Origin: Ciona intestinalis
Taxonomy: Eukaryota; Chordata; Ascidiacea; Phlebobranchia; Cionidae
Assembly (NCBI RefSeq): GCF_000224145.3
Contig: NC_020168.2
Location: 2,429,171-2,493,170, forward strand
Length of the DNA: 64,000 bases
Reading direction: 5' to 3'
Shown here piece by piece: positions 21,711-33,782 of this stretch. The notes beneath the pieces are model-generated. The model saw only the letters and a program-made list of their open reading frames with translations. It was not told the DNA's origin and did not search any database. Numbering within the stretch: the first letter of the stretch is position 1; each line of letters starts with the position of its first letter. Made by a program: the position numbers and the translations under genes.

Positions 21711-23066
21711 CGCAAGTTTCCTAACGTGAAGTAGGTTGATTCAAGCTGTTTATTTTTTTCTGATCGCTTATTTGCCCGACAGGTGATTAAAGTAGAGTGG
21801 GAGAAAGGTACTAGTATTACCCATTACTTTAAAAAAACAAAATATATGACGTTTTTTTGTGTGATACTATGAATTTGCTGCTGTCGATTTTTCTCATGTC
21901 CTATACAGATTACATTAAACCACAATTTTGGATTAATGGTTTCTCGCAAACTCCAAAAATTCGCTCGTTTTATATGACTTGGCGAGCAATTAAAATCAGC
22001 ATCTTACTAATAAGCCTTTTCGCTCTTTAAAAAAATACTGCTACTTTTTAACGCTGATCTTTAATAGTTACCAAAAGTAATTGGCTTTGGTGCGCGTTTC
22101 TGTTGTCGTAAAAATACTGTCAACTATATACATATCAACAAAATAGCTGTGTAAAACTGAAGTAATTCAAAAACCAACTGCACGAGTGACTCACTATTAA
22201 ATATTAACGTGCATCTCCAACGCGTTGCAACCTGCTAATGTTTATTCGTAAACATAAGGCAATAAATTTAAATCAACACGGGTATTTTATCCTCAGTTAA
22301 TTCGAATTTGCGGCACTATGGTTAGCACGCGTGTCTATGACGCAGAGGTTACAGGTTTCAATTCTCGTCGCTGCCAAAGTTGGTGGCTGCCGCTATTGTG
22401 GCATAGATATCATATATATATATATCTATGTATTGTGGTCGTAAGTGTTCTTTGGTGAAACACGGTAATTGCGACAAACCAGTTTTTCACCATGGGTTGT
22501 GAAAATTGCCATAGATTGTCAGTTACGCCAGGACAAAACAAGTTACATTTATGAAGATCGACTGGACATCTTTTGTGCACCGCGATTTCCCGCAAGAGCA
22601 GTTCTTAATGATTTGGAAATTGGAAAATCACCCTAGTTTATGGGAACCGTCTACGCGGCTTATACTTCACATTGACGAGTTTCTACTAAATAAACCAACA
22701 AGACTTTTTAAGATTTTATATGATATTTAGATTCAACTGTGCTCAGATTGTACGGAACCATATTTATTCCATGAAAAATTAACACCTTACAAAGTGTCTG
22801 TGTCTGTAAAAAATCAATGAATGAAATTACTTTCTAGAAAATCTTGCAATCTACTTAGTTGTTGATTGCTCAACTGTTTCCGCGTTGGAACATTTGGCCA
22901 GTGGTGAAATTGTTGGTGATAATCTGAGGTGTGAGTCAAGTGCATTGGGAGGGAGTGCTCAGGCGGTCCTCTAGTGCCCTCAACTGACGCCCTGCCCAAG
23001 ATTGGGTTAAAAGGCAGTCGAGCCAACGCCGCACTCTGCGTTTATGCTGAGTAGAATCGGGTTCTG
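21711..23066. other. Region between MYORG-like gene and TAF4
   Basis: Upstream part of the glycosidase (promoter not resolved), a SINE copy at 22310-22520, a short (TA)n run near 22412-22425 and the TAF4 3' UTR. On the minus strand an AATAAA lies at 22763-22768, about 300 bases after the TAF4 stop, and is the likely poly(A) signal. No further gene is seen. Confidence 0.55.
22310..22520 (+). mobile_element. tRNA-derived SINE, diverged
   Basis: The head 'gcggcactatggttagcacg' with 'cgcagaggttacaggtttca' keeps the A box (TGG...GGTTAG type) and the B box (GGTTTCAATTC) of the family. The following 'gcaattg'-like and 'catgggttgtgaaaattg' blocks match the body. The tail is lost. Confidence 0.6.
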
Positions 23067-26000
23067 TTATTTTAAATAGGAAGCGTATAGTGACTTAGTT
23101 CGGCACAAGCCCTTCTCATGCTCCATGACAAAGATGAGATCACGCAGGTTTACTCGTTTCATCCGAGATCTCGCCTGAAAGACAAACAAAAGTTTTCACA
23201 GTTGTTCAGGCAAGCACGTTGATTTGTTGAGCTTTAACGTGAACAGACATTAACTTACCGTTCCTCTCGATGAAGAAGGAGTGTTTATATGGTTGATCGT
23301 CTGCATGAAAATATAAATAATGATGATCAGTTATTTCAAAAGCAAACATGTTGGTAACTTCTCTGCATTTATCAAAGCTTGTTTTGTAAGAATGCTTATA
23401 ATTGTAACTCACATCATTTAAACCAGAGGCAAGCGGTGAATCAATACGAGCTTTCTTTTTCCTTGGTCCGATGGCGTTTCGAGCGGTCTCATCAGCATTT
23501 CGAATCTGCATCTTTTCAAGTTCTAGTTGTTGCATCTCTTTAGCTCGCTCCTTTAACCGGAGTTGCTCAGGATTGTCGTTTTTCGAGCGACTCTGTTGAC
23601 AATGATCATAACGTTTAAACAGTGCCGAGGCAATTTTTTAATTAACAGAAGCACCTTGTAAGTAGTAACAGCAAACCTTTAATCCGAATTTAAATAAAGT
23701 TTATGGAAATTGCATTTTTCTTCTTACCTTTATCGCCCTCATGAGAATGTCTCGTTCTGCCTCGTCATGTTTTTTCTTCTCAATTTGATCAAGTTCTTGG
23801 AGGAACTTGAGCTGCATCTTTACATCGGAGCAAGCCTTGTAATGCTCCTCCTCCTAAGAAAAACATAAAATTGATGGAGTTTAAAAACAAATTAATATTA
23901 AAAAATGAAATACAATTTTACGGTTTTTACCCATCCCATACCCATACTAATATGCCTACTACCGTACCCCATACAAATACAATTTACTAAATATTATATC
24001 AGTGGCTCATCTGGTATATTAAAAACGTAGTTTATATCCAACATTTCGTCTGCCATACGACAAGACTTCATCAGGGAAGACTTCTGATGAGCCACTAATA
24101 TAATATTTATACAATGCCTGGTAGCAGAAGTAACAATACAACTTACTAATACTAAAAAGAATCAAAATACAAACTTAAGTGCCAACAAACCCACCTTAAA
24201 GTTTGTCATTCTATGGCAAACAACAGCGGCCACTTTCTCCAGTAAATCTTTTATCCTCGTTTCAGCTGCACATGACAAAAACTTGACTGCATCAGCGTGA
24301 ATATGCTGAATCTCTGGGTTGCGTGCAGCTGTGAGGAATATACAATAAATAGTCAATACATAATTACGGATTATAAAGCAATACATAATATGCAGCAAGA
24401 ACAAATCAAACATTGTATTGAGGTGTAAGGTGTTTACATTACTACTTTCAAAATACAACAAAAAATTTCTTTGCAAATTAACCTTATTTTAAGAGAATAT
24501 ATTTTATTAGTAGGGACAATCAGCCCCTTAATTTTTATTAACCCTTAAATTTCCATCACCAAAGATGGGGCAATGAACCTAAGAAAATATATAATTTAGA
24601 TCACTGCAATAAACTACAGTGTCCTATCACAAAAACCAACAACCGGTTTATTGTCAAGAAATTAACAAAAAACCTGAACCCCTAAGCTCTCATATAACTT
24701 AAGTTTAACATAACACGACTCACCTATTTCTGTCATTCGTTTCTGAAGTACAGGGGCATTGAGAACAGCATCGTCTTGACAGGACCTGGTTTGTGTGCCA
24801 ACTAGCTCAGAGTTGGTTGCTAATATGCGAGCACTTTCTTCAGATAAGTTCACACCAGCCATGGAAGCTACATCATTGATGTCATCATCATCTCTGCAGC
24901 ACAAGAAGAAAAAATATTGAAAAAAGAGAGGCGGACATTATATTGAAAAGGATTGAATATCGTGTTGCACCTGAATTAGTTTAATTGAGTTAATGTAAAA
25001 GGAAAGTGCACAATAAAATAAATCCTACTTAATTATTTTATTTCCATTATGCATCACTGTGACAATAATTCGTGAGAGTGAAGGTAAAGGTCCATATACA
25101 ATTAACATATTTGATTTGAGTATTTTATTTGAGTAAGAAAGTGGTATATCATATGTATTCTGTACAATGCCAAATCAAGATTTAGTAATGCTCACTTGTA
25201 TGTTCCACCTGACCCTGTAGCATTCCACCTTTGCCCAGCTCGATTTGACATCACTGAAATTGGACGACCCATCGCTGTGAGTGACGATGTACGAGCCCCC
25301 GATACAGAGGATGGGTGAGGTGGTGGGTGAAATGAGTTGTGGGGTTGTGGGTTTTGCAGAGATGGATGCTTCATTGGGGGGACATTGGAGGTCACCCTTG
25401 GAAGTCTTATGTCGGGTACATTGCTCTGTAAATAAACAAAAAGTTGACAATCTTTCAAAATTTTCACACAGAAAATGTCCAGTTTTTAAAACTTTCTTTC
25501 CCAATTCTCAACCTCTCTATTATCTCAAACTGAAATAAGAATTTAAACATTGTGAGCTTTTTGAAGAGTGCCCTCTCGCTGACTTTCTGGTTTACCCTCA
25601 TGTTCTTTGCCACAGGTCTTACAACCTTGTTCACGGGTTTTGGTTTTCCAGCAACAGCAGATTTCGGATCGGAGAGCGTGGAGACACGTTGTGCGGCTGC
25701 TGCAACAGCAGGGGAAGCCCCACCTTGATTCTGCTGCATCATTGTCAAGCGAAGTAGCGGCAAACTTTTCTACAATCAATAAAAAAATAGTATTAATTAA
25801 AAAGTAAGGTAAAAGTAAACACATGATAAATTTACAGCAAATATTTGTTTGCAGAAATAATATTTGAAGACTGCTTGATTTGGTTGATAAGTTACATAAT
25901 CTACCTAAAATGTCAAATGTATTGAAAGTTTGACTTATTTATGGAAAAAAAACTCTAAAAAGTCGTCATTTTCAAATTAAAGTATGCATACCACAATACC

Positions 26001-27823
26001 ACATGCAAGTCAAAGTTTGTTCAGGTAGTAACCTACAAGGTTTAGAATTTGCTTACAACAAATTACAAAAAAATAAAATAGAATTTATGGCCTGGCCTAA
26101 ACCTCCACTTTAAAACAAAAAAAATTAGAATATAAAGCACCTACCTTTAAAAATGGTACAAGATAAGGTTGGGGTGAGGAGTTCAGTTCAACTTGTAAAC
26201 GCTTTGTAAAATCTTCCGGGCATATTTTATCATCAATTAAGTTTTGCACTAGAGCCTTTACATTCCGCACAGTTTCCTTTATAAAATAAGGTTATTAAAT
26301 TGGTTGTTTGTAAAGATTTTTTTTGAAAGACTTAAGTACCTGGAGTTGTCCGCCAGTTGAAGCAAGCTTAATCAGGGTGGTTAAGAAATTCCTGCACTTG
26401 TTTACATTTACGATATCATCCTGAGAAGCAAAGTTTAAATTACACATACACAGTACACATGTGAAAATCTAAATGGGTAAACCACATACTTACATTACAA
26501 TTTGAAACAATTATATTTAGGTTTGCTTACTTGCGATAAAGTTATGGGAGCTGCTTTAGCTTGAGGTAATTTTGTTTCTTGTGCTTTGGAAACTTGAGTT
26601 ACCTGTCCATACAATATTATTCAATCACTGACGCATGTAGTTAAAGAAGCAAAATGACATTAAAATGCATAATATCCCCATGTCGCCATGTAAAAGCGTA
26701 TATTTCACTTACAGAAGATGCAACAGGTACAGGTTTCCCGACAGTTGTAACGGATGAAAGACTGGTAGCTGCGATGGTGGTGACGGTCCGCGCTGCTGGT
26801 GTTCCTGTCTGCTGCAACAATATCAACATATATAATCAAGCAAAAACTATGTGGAATCTTTGGTGTAAGGTGAGGGTAATGGGACAACTCCAGCATAAAT
26901 AGTAAATACCATTTCATCTCACACGCTATACTTCAAAATTTCACTCATAAAACAAGTGATAGAACAATACATATAGAACATAATAAAAAGTACTGATAAA
27001 AAAGCAGTACACGTGTTATGTTTACCTAGATAACACATTATGCCAAAATTTTCAACCTAATTTTACCCTGCTGTTTGGTTTGCATACCAACCAGAGAACA
27101 AAAAGCATACAGCATTCCTCACATTAAAACACGCTGACTATGAATGTAATTGCATTTTAGAATGTCACCAAAGGTTTACTTCAACACTTTAAAACAAGAC
27201 ACCCATGAGCAATGCTATATTAAAAACAAACACTGATATGAAAAAGAAATGTAAGTCATCCTACACACCTGGTTTGAACCTGTGACTTGCTGTCCAGATG
27301 TAGTTGGATTGCCGTTAACAATCATTATTTGACCATTTGTACCACGTGTCAGCACCATACCTGTTTACATATACGTTACAAATTATACACAAAAGTGTCA
27401 CAAACATAGAAATGTTATCATTATTTTGACATAAGCTTTTTTAAATATATATACTATAAAAGTTCAGAGTTTACAGCACATACCAGGTGGAATAGCCAAG
27501 CCTGAGTTTGGGGTGCGGGGCCTAGATGGGACTCCTTGAATAGTGGTTGGGGTGCCAATTAGTTGTGGCGACGCTGCTCGAGCTGGGGCAAGTCCTGGTG
27601 AACTGCGAACCGACTGAAGTTGTATGTACTTTGTGCCGCTGGATGTGGAGCCTGGTGTCGGCTTTAATGGAGCTGTTGTGCTCATGGCATTATTGTTGCT
27701 TGTGTGAGCATTAATGGAAACGTATGTAGCAGAGGGATTCGTTACTCCGCCAACTGAAGTCATGACCTTTGTTGTAACATTAACAGGATTCGGGGCAGTA
27801 GTTACACAGAACACCTCCGGCAT
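23067..27823 (-). CDS. TAF4: Transcription initiation factor TFIID subunit 4
   Basis: TAF4 is a scaffold subunit of TFIID and pairs with TAF12. I read 13 coding exons: 27823-27484, 27360-27269, 26811-26713, 26602-26531, 26420-26340, 26276-26145, 25769-25596, 25425-25196, 24893-24724, 24328-24195, 23853-23728, 23592-23413, 23174-23067. Phases add to 645 codons. The TAFH/NHR1 domain lies at about residues 202-285 (FLTTLIKLASTGGQLQ, ELNSSPQPYLVPFLK). The histone-fold region is unmistakable (INDVASMAGVNLSEESARI, LATNSELVGT), followed by QLKFLQELDQIEKKKHDE, AIGPRKKKARID and the conserved C terminus VNLRDLIFVMEHEKG. The N terminus is much shorter than in vertebrates and rich in Thr, Pro and Ser. 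The start at 27823 is chosen because the frame is closed upstream; see the separate 5' exon. Confidence 0.93.
23990..24107. mobile_element. Foldback element with long inverted ends in a TAF4 intron
   Basis: The left arm 'aatattatatcagtggctca' + 'tctg' and the right arm 'ctgatgagccactaatataa' + 'tatt' are imperfect inverted complements over about 24 bases, enclosing some 70 bases. It has no coding capacity. It would form a strong hairpin in RNA. It resembles no other element in the window, so it is a separate small MITE-like family. Confidence 0.65.
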
Positions 27824-28362
27824 AATACACTTTAAATTTCATGGGTACACCACTGTCAGCCGTATTACTTTGAACAATCAATTGCTTAGTTCCGCTTCTA
27901 TATATGTATACTATTGGAATATTGAAGTTTAAACAATGACCTGAAGTTGCCTCAGTAACGTTGTTATTAATACAATCAACTGTACATTACAATCTTATAT
28001 CCTACATAGCATACTTTTATGTAAAAGATAAACATGTACTTAATTACTTTCTTAAATTTTAAATTATTTCTTAAACTTAAAGAAATTATGAATTAGTTAC
28101 ATAACTATGTTATACGGTACAACTGTTATTCGTGTTTACAACAAAAACAAACAGAGCTTTACAGGGTATTTGTACAAAATCATAATACAACTGAAATCTT
28201 ACTGAAAGAGCTGAAAATTGCATTACGAAAAATGAAAAACAATTTAAGTTTATTTACTACATCTGTACCTCTTCCACATTTTAAATATCAATAAATAATC
28301 TGTATAGTTCTGCATAACAAATATGAGCGCATGCTTGCTTTATTTTAGAGGCATTAACTTAC

Positions 28363-28430
28363 CCGTAGAACAACCAACTCGGAATGAAATTTGTGCCGCA
28401 AACTACGCCATCGTTGCTGTACCCGCTCAT
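28363..28430 (-). other. Likely TAF4 first exon with an upstream ATG
   Basis: On the minus strand an ATG at 28430 opens MSGYSNDGVVCGTNFIPSW and runs to a good donor (ACGG|GTAAGT) at 28363. The exon ends in phase 2. Joined to the only in-frame-compatible acceptor before the TAF4 exon (AAAG at about 27830) it is out of frame with TAF4 and stops soon after. It therefore looks like a 5' leader exon with a short upstream ORF, unless another small exon restores frame. Confidence 0.45.
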
Positions 28431-28443
28431 CTTTAAAATGAAG

Positions 28444-28455
28444 TGCGCATGCGCA
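28444..28455. promoter_or_regulatory. NRF1-like palindrome at the TAF4 5' end
   Basis: 'tgcgcatgcgca' is a perfect 12-base palindrome matching the NRF1 consensus. It lies 14 bases upstream of the 28430 ATG on the minus strand and 480 bases from the LSM14 start, in the interval shared by the two divergent genes. Binding is inferred. Confidence 0.55.
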
Positions 28456-28932
28456 ATCTCGACCAGCCAGGGACAGTTAAAAATTTATCACGTAAGGGGG
28501 GTATTATTAACACATCAAATAAATAGACTAAGTTTTACCAGAATTTTGATTAAACAATGATATTAGTTTATTATTTACTCCTTATTTATACAAACCATAA
28601 TATCAATAAAAATTTTAGGTTGATAAAGCCTTTCTTTTATTCAATGTGAGAGCAAGCTTTATTCCTCCTCCAGTAAGCACATGAGCAACGCTCGCGTTTT
28701 ACCTTTTTCTTTTTTTCAAATAGAGCGCTCTACGTCAATTCCAGTCAGTGCCCGCCGTAATCACCACCACTGGAAGTGCTGTAGAGTCAGTCTTACAGTT
28801 TTTGTTCGAGATTTTCAATAAAGAGCCAGTACAATGTGTTTAATACTGTTAGGTTGTGTGCGGGTAATGTAAGATAGAGAATTTGTATCTGTCGGCATCG
28901 AGATTTGTGTTTAAAGTTTACAGAAGATAAAC
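28456..28932. promoter_or_regulatory. Bidirectional promoter interval TAF4 / LSM14
   Basis: About 500 bases separate the 5' ends of two divergent housekeeping genes. No TATA box stands out in a convincing position. On the LSM14 side 'gtttaaagtttacag' at 28909-28923 is a good splice acceptor 9 bases before the ATG. It could serve a short 5' UTR intron (donor-like 'gcgg|gtaatg' at 28863) or spliced-leader trans-splicing, which ascidians use. Confidence 0.5.
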
Positions 28933-31900
28933 ATGTCTTGTCCAAGTCCGTACATTGGAAGTAAAATCAGCTTGATATCAAAAGCGAAAATACGCTATGA
29001 AGGAATATTGTACACGATAGATACTGAGAAGGCAACAGTTGCTCTTGCCAAAGGTTAGTTTTAACAAAACTGTAAACCCAATACTGATATAAAATTTGTA
29101 AGTACTGCAGTACTTTGTTCATTTTTACTAATAGTAGTTTGTAAGTTTATACCGTCTTAACTATAATGGTAAAATGTATTTTAATGATTCCAATTATGAA
29201 AATCTAAAATGTATAATATATACATTATGTGTATAGAGTGCAACATTAGCAACCTATAGTACCATTTTTCAGTGCGTTCTTTTGGGACTGAAGATCGACA
29301 AACAGATCGCCCCCCTGTTGCTCCGAGAGATGAAATTTATGAATACATAATATTCAGAGGGGCAGATATTGATGACTTAACCGTCTGTGAGCCCCCGAAG
29401 CCAACCCCTCCCCCAGCAGCACCAACTTTGCCACAGGATCCGGCAATTGTTCAGGTAAATTCAGTTTTACTGTTCGCCAGATGGTGATTCATTAAAGTTC
29501 ACTTGATCGGTGTAGACAACTTCCAACCCAGCGCAAACTGTGTGTTATACAGAGCACATACATTCATAACCGCATATGCCAGTTTTAAATTATTAGCGTT
29601 TGTATTTTGCTATAGATGAATTGTCCTTAGCAGTGGATAACCGATATTAAATATATATATTTTAAAACAAAACTAAATCGCCTAGAAACCTAATGTAAGT
29701 CTGTTGTCATCATCGATGCACCAAGCAACAATTGTTTAAAAAATAGCTACCAATCATAAACAAAACAAAGGAATCATAACTTAAACACATCCGTCTTGGG
29801 GATGCACAATACAAAATTGAATTTTTTTATATTTGAATCTAATTAACAGGATTCGGTATTCTGTTTAATGGCATCATTAAACCTCATTTATTGGTCGAAA
29901 TGTATAGGCCTATTACTTAGAACTTGAAAAAAAAATTGGGTAGTGGGTGAATTCCTGCCCATTGTTACATAAGAAAACGTCATAATTGATCGTTACAGTG
30001 CAATAACACGTGTGTGCACTTCACATAAAAAAATTACATAATGGTGGTTTATCTACATTTAAAGGAGTGGTTCCCAAACTTTATCTACTCGCGTATAAAT
30101 TTTAGGTTCATGCAGTGTTCTTGTACCACCTACATACTAAACCACGGAAGGCTTGTAAACAACTAATCTTAAATAGTGTTAAAAATGGCACGCAATAGTA
30201 TTTTAGAAACCGCACATAAGTATTTTATCGGAGGAAATATGCAACACAATCTTGGCACAGCCTTTCTTAATGTTGCATGTAAAATATATGTAATTTGCGA
30301 ATTAAACAGGGTAACACGGTGGAATAACCACCTAACCATGTTCCAGAAGTAGCACTGCTGTATATTTACGATGTTTTGCTTAGCCAAGCAACATATTTAT
30401 TACGTTAAAGTAGAGATTCACACGTGGATTCATTGCATCATAATAGCGATTGTTTGACCTGGCAATTGATTACGGCATAATAGCAATTCACACGTTGAAT
30501 ATTTGCGTCATAATAGCGATTGTCCCCCTAGGTTATTTAGCCTGCAAGTGCTTGAAAACAGACAGGTTGGATATTTGCCTTTTTACGTATGCGCGTAAGT
30601 AAAGATAGGCTTGCTAAAATACTTTGTACACGCATGAAGCAACGCCTAGGTTTAAAAAAGTTGTAACCACTATAATAGGGAATATAGCATGAAATGTCAC
30701 GCTCAACGTAATTATTGTGAATTAAGCTAATGCTTATAACAATTACTAAAAGATCATTTGCGTTCGTTTGGTGTGAACCTAATAAAACCTTCACGTACCA
30801 TAGTTTGGGAACCACTGATTTAAACTAATCATCAGAAACAGAAATTGTACAAAAACTACAGATCGTATGGAAGCAAAAAAACACGACTGTTTTCCAACAA
30901 TCTCGTTTGCGTAATGGTTTATCAATGTTATTCTGATGTAAATATTTGTTACATTATCCACGTAATACATACCACATGCTTAAAACTGTCACCAATGTTT
31001 TAAATGATTTACTAATTTAGATACGTCTTTTTACTGATGTAGTATTAGTTTTAATTTACCGTGTAAAATAGAATATATATTTGTGTGCACAACCAATAAA
31101 GGGGGGGTTTTATTGCGTCAGAGATAAACGTTCACTAGACCTAAATATGACAGTCCCCTTTTGAATGCACTGGTTGTGCCACTGTGGGGTAATACGACAA
31201 ATCTGGCCTAAATCCCAGGTTCTAAAAGACTTCACCAATACATATTAGAATAATAACATGTGCTTTCAGAATTTTACTTTCACTGTATATTTTTATTTAA
31301 GCCACATTTTCATGTGGGATCTGTGTGATTTAAAATACAGGACTATCAGAAATATGTTTCATTAGTATTTTAGAAATTCTAGCAAATTTTTAAAATTATG
31401 TCAAATTTAATTGCAGTCCGTAGTGACATCACAGCAGTCTGGCCCTCCACCCCTCCCACCATTCGCAGGCGGTGGTCTCTACAACCAGATGCCACCGAAT
31501 TATAATGCCTACATGAACTACCAACCATTGGCACCAGGCCAGCCAACATCTATGATGGATAAGCCACCAGTTACAAGCAATGCATTGCAAAATCAAGGTC
31601 CAACAAGAGGTGAGTTATGTGTTTACGTTTTGCTTTATACTCAATGATATTCTATACCAGGGGTTCCCAAACTTATTTTATCGCGGGCCAATATGTGAAA
31701 TCATAATTATGCGTCGGGCAAGGTTCTCTATATTGGCGACGCGACTTGTATTGGCCAAATTTTGGTTATAACGAATACTGTTAGTTAGGTCAGGAAGTTG
31801 GACACATGTGCTGGTAATAAACATGGCTTCTAGAACAGATTAAACTACGTACTTGCGGAGTAAAAGACAAAGTTTCACAGTTTTTGTTGAATCATGCCGC

Positions 31901-33782
31901 GGTATAACCCCTATACCAGAGTAACAAGCGCGGCAGGTTGACTGATGTGTGACAGTCATAACTATTTTTGTGCTGGTACAAAGACAATGTAAATTATTAC
32001 AGAAATCAATAAAACATTTTTAGACGATTTTTTAAAGTAACATGTTCATTTGTGTTAGTTTGACCAATGTGACCGGCTTGTTTGTGTCCTTAACCTCCAA
32101 CAAAGCATTTTATCTTGACAATATTTTTGTTATGTCACAGCAGAAAAGTCATCTTCACCTGTATCACTCGGTCGATCCTCGCCAACCTCTGAGCAAGGAG
32201 TTCAGACGGGAAGTCCTGTTGTTCCTTCACAGGAGAGATCAACTCAAAGGTAATGTTCACATCTAATTCACATGGGCTACTATATCAATTTTATAATAAT
32301 ATTGAAATTTTTGCTGCTTTACAGGAGAACTTATGAGAGCAACAACTATTATAACAGTCGTAATAATTACGATAATCGCGGAGGTGCAAGACATGATAAC
32401 AGAGAAGCTGAATATGAGAATAGAAATCGGGGGTACAAAGGTCCACAAAGCGGGTATGAGAATCGCAATGGAGGTGGACAATATAATAACGATGATGGCG
32501 AAGGCAGAGGGCGGGGACAGCGTCGTAATTATTATTACCGTGGACAGAATGATGGTCATTCCCAAAACTATAGAGGTATGTGACCTTGAGATTTTATTTG
32601 AATAAATAATTCATCAGAGTTGCCAACAGGACAGAGAAGCCGGGGAGGGCGCAGATACAACCCAAGAAATGATCCTTTAAAATTTGATGGCGATTTTGAC
32701 TTTGAAGGATCAAATGCACAGTTTAATAAAGAGGACATAGCTAAGGAGCTTATGGATAAACTAAAGATAACCTCTGGTAGGTTGGTTGATATTTAAATAT
32801 ATTTATCAAAGTATTGGTCAACAATACATTCCACTTTAGATCCGAAGGAGAGTGAAAAAGTAAAAGAAGAAGAAAAGGTTGATAGTGGAGTGGACAGTGG
32901 CCATAATAATGAAGTTACTGATGAATTAGATGAGAATGAAGAAGTCCCGTATTATGATAAAACAAAGAGTTTCTTTGACAATATAACTTGTGAAACAAAC
33001 AATCCAAGAGGGTAAGATTTATTTGGATTATAAGATGTTCTTCTGTGTTATCTTTATAGCAGTACATGCATAGTGTATAAAACTAACATTTAACTATTCT
33101 GTCTGTACTGTACAACAAAAACAACGAGGTCATTACTATTGTAATCGCTGGTGATACAAAATCTCCCAAAAAATCTTTTATAATGGTGCACTATTTAAAA
33201 TCACTCTTACTTCAGGGAACGTATTTCTTGGACTGAAGAGCGAAAGCGCAACACTGAAACTTTCGGATATGGGTACCGAGGTCGTGGTAGAGGAGGTTAC
33301 CGGGGGCGTGGGGGTTATAGAGGCAGAATGCCACCAGGTTCAGGATATCGGGGCCGTGGTGGGAACCGGGGTGGTTATCGAGATAATAGATACAACAACT
33401 ACTACAACAACCGTCGCGATTATAATCGAGATCGTGGTGATGGACAGGTTGGTGATTATTTTCAACATTTTAGTGCAATGTTGATAACTTGTGTAGGTGG
33501 TTGCTTGGGGTATTATGTACTTTACCTGTTGCTTGCAATATACATAATAAATATATTTCTTGTAGCAATACAACTACAACAACAGAGGTGGCAATAACAG
33601 CAGAGGTGGTTACAATGATAAAAGTCGACAATGGGTCAACTATGAATACAAATACGACAAACACAATTCGAGCAATTCACCAACTGCTGGACAGGTTTAT
33701 ATAGTTCTTACTTTAAACTAGGTCAGTTGCATTCTGTGGGTGACACTTTATTTTATTTCAGACTCAATCAAGCACCTCATAA
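28933..33782 (+). CDS. LSM14: LSM14 / RAP55 mRNP protein
   Basis: This protein of P-bodies and stored mRNPs binds RNA and the decapping and translational-repression machinery. Ten exons: 28933-29053, 29273-29454, 31417-31609, 32141-32249, 32325-32575, 32618-32776, 32840-33011, 33216-33447, 33566-33694, 33762-33782; 522 residues. The N-terminal Lsm domain is almost textbook ([59 protein letters not shown]). Then come a Pro/Gln-rich linker, a Tyr/Asn/Arg-rich region, the DFDF box ([18 protein letters not shown]), the FFD motif ([15 protein letters not shown]) and the TFG motif ([15 protein letters not shown]). Gly/Arg repeats ([10 protein letters not shown]) and an Asn/Tyr-rich tail end the protein. 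Motif order equals that of vertebrate LSM14A/B. Introns 2 and 3 carry hAT-type elements. Confidence 0.95.
30065..30817. mobile_element. hAT-type non-autonomous element in LSM14 intron 2
   Basis: Left end 'gagtggttcccaaact' and right end 'agtttgggaaccactg' are inverted complements of the CAGTGGTTCCCAAAC type. The 8-base target duplication is visible: 'atttaaag' before and 'atttaaac' after (7 of 8 identical). The ~750 bp interior shows no transposase. Near 30415-30525 it carries a doubled block: 'attcacacg', 'cataatagcgattgt' and again. An old non-autonomous hAT copy. Confidence 0.82.
31658..32060. mobile_element. hAT-type element, right end missing, LSM14 intron 3
   Basis: Starts 'caggggttcccaaactta', the hAT-like terminus, after 'ttctatac'. 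For about 390 bases it is the close reverse complement of the complete copy at 36828-37320 (over nine in ten bases alike by eye). Similarity stops after 'catgttcatttgtg' near 32057; the far inverted end is absent. No transposase frame. Confidence 0.8.

Noticed and set aside
21785-21830. 'agtagagtgggagaaagg', possible ninth copy of the MITE
   Set aside because: Only about 15 bases match one end; no interior block and no right end follow.
22814-23026. A 70-codon minus-strand frame behind TAF4
   Set aside because: It lies wholly within the TAF4 3' UTR, after the conserved C terminus and stop codon.
26860-26940. 'gtgagggtaatgggacaact', possible MITE end in a TAF4 intron
   Set aside because: Short partial match without the inverted partner or interior blocks.
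27714-27932. Plus-strand frame opposite TAF4 exon 1
   Set aside because: Shadow of the Thr/Pro-rich coding exon on the other strand.
32263-32605. Frames on both strands overlapping LSM14 exon 5, rich in Ile/Thr or Tyr/Asn
   Set aside because: Only the phase-2 reading fits the splice sites and the Tyr/Asn/Gly-rich region expected between the Lsm and DFDF parts; the others are shadows of low-complexity DNA.
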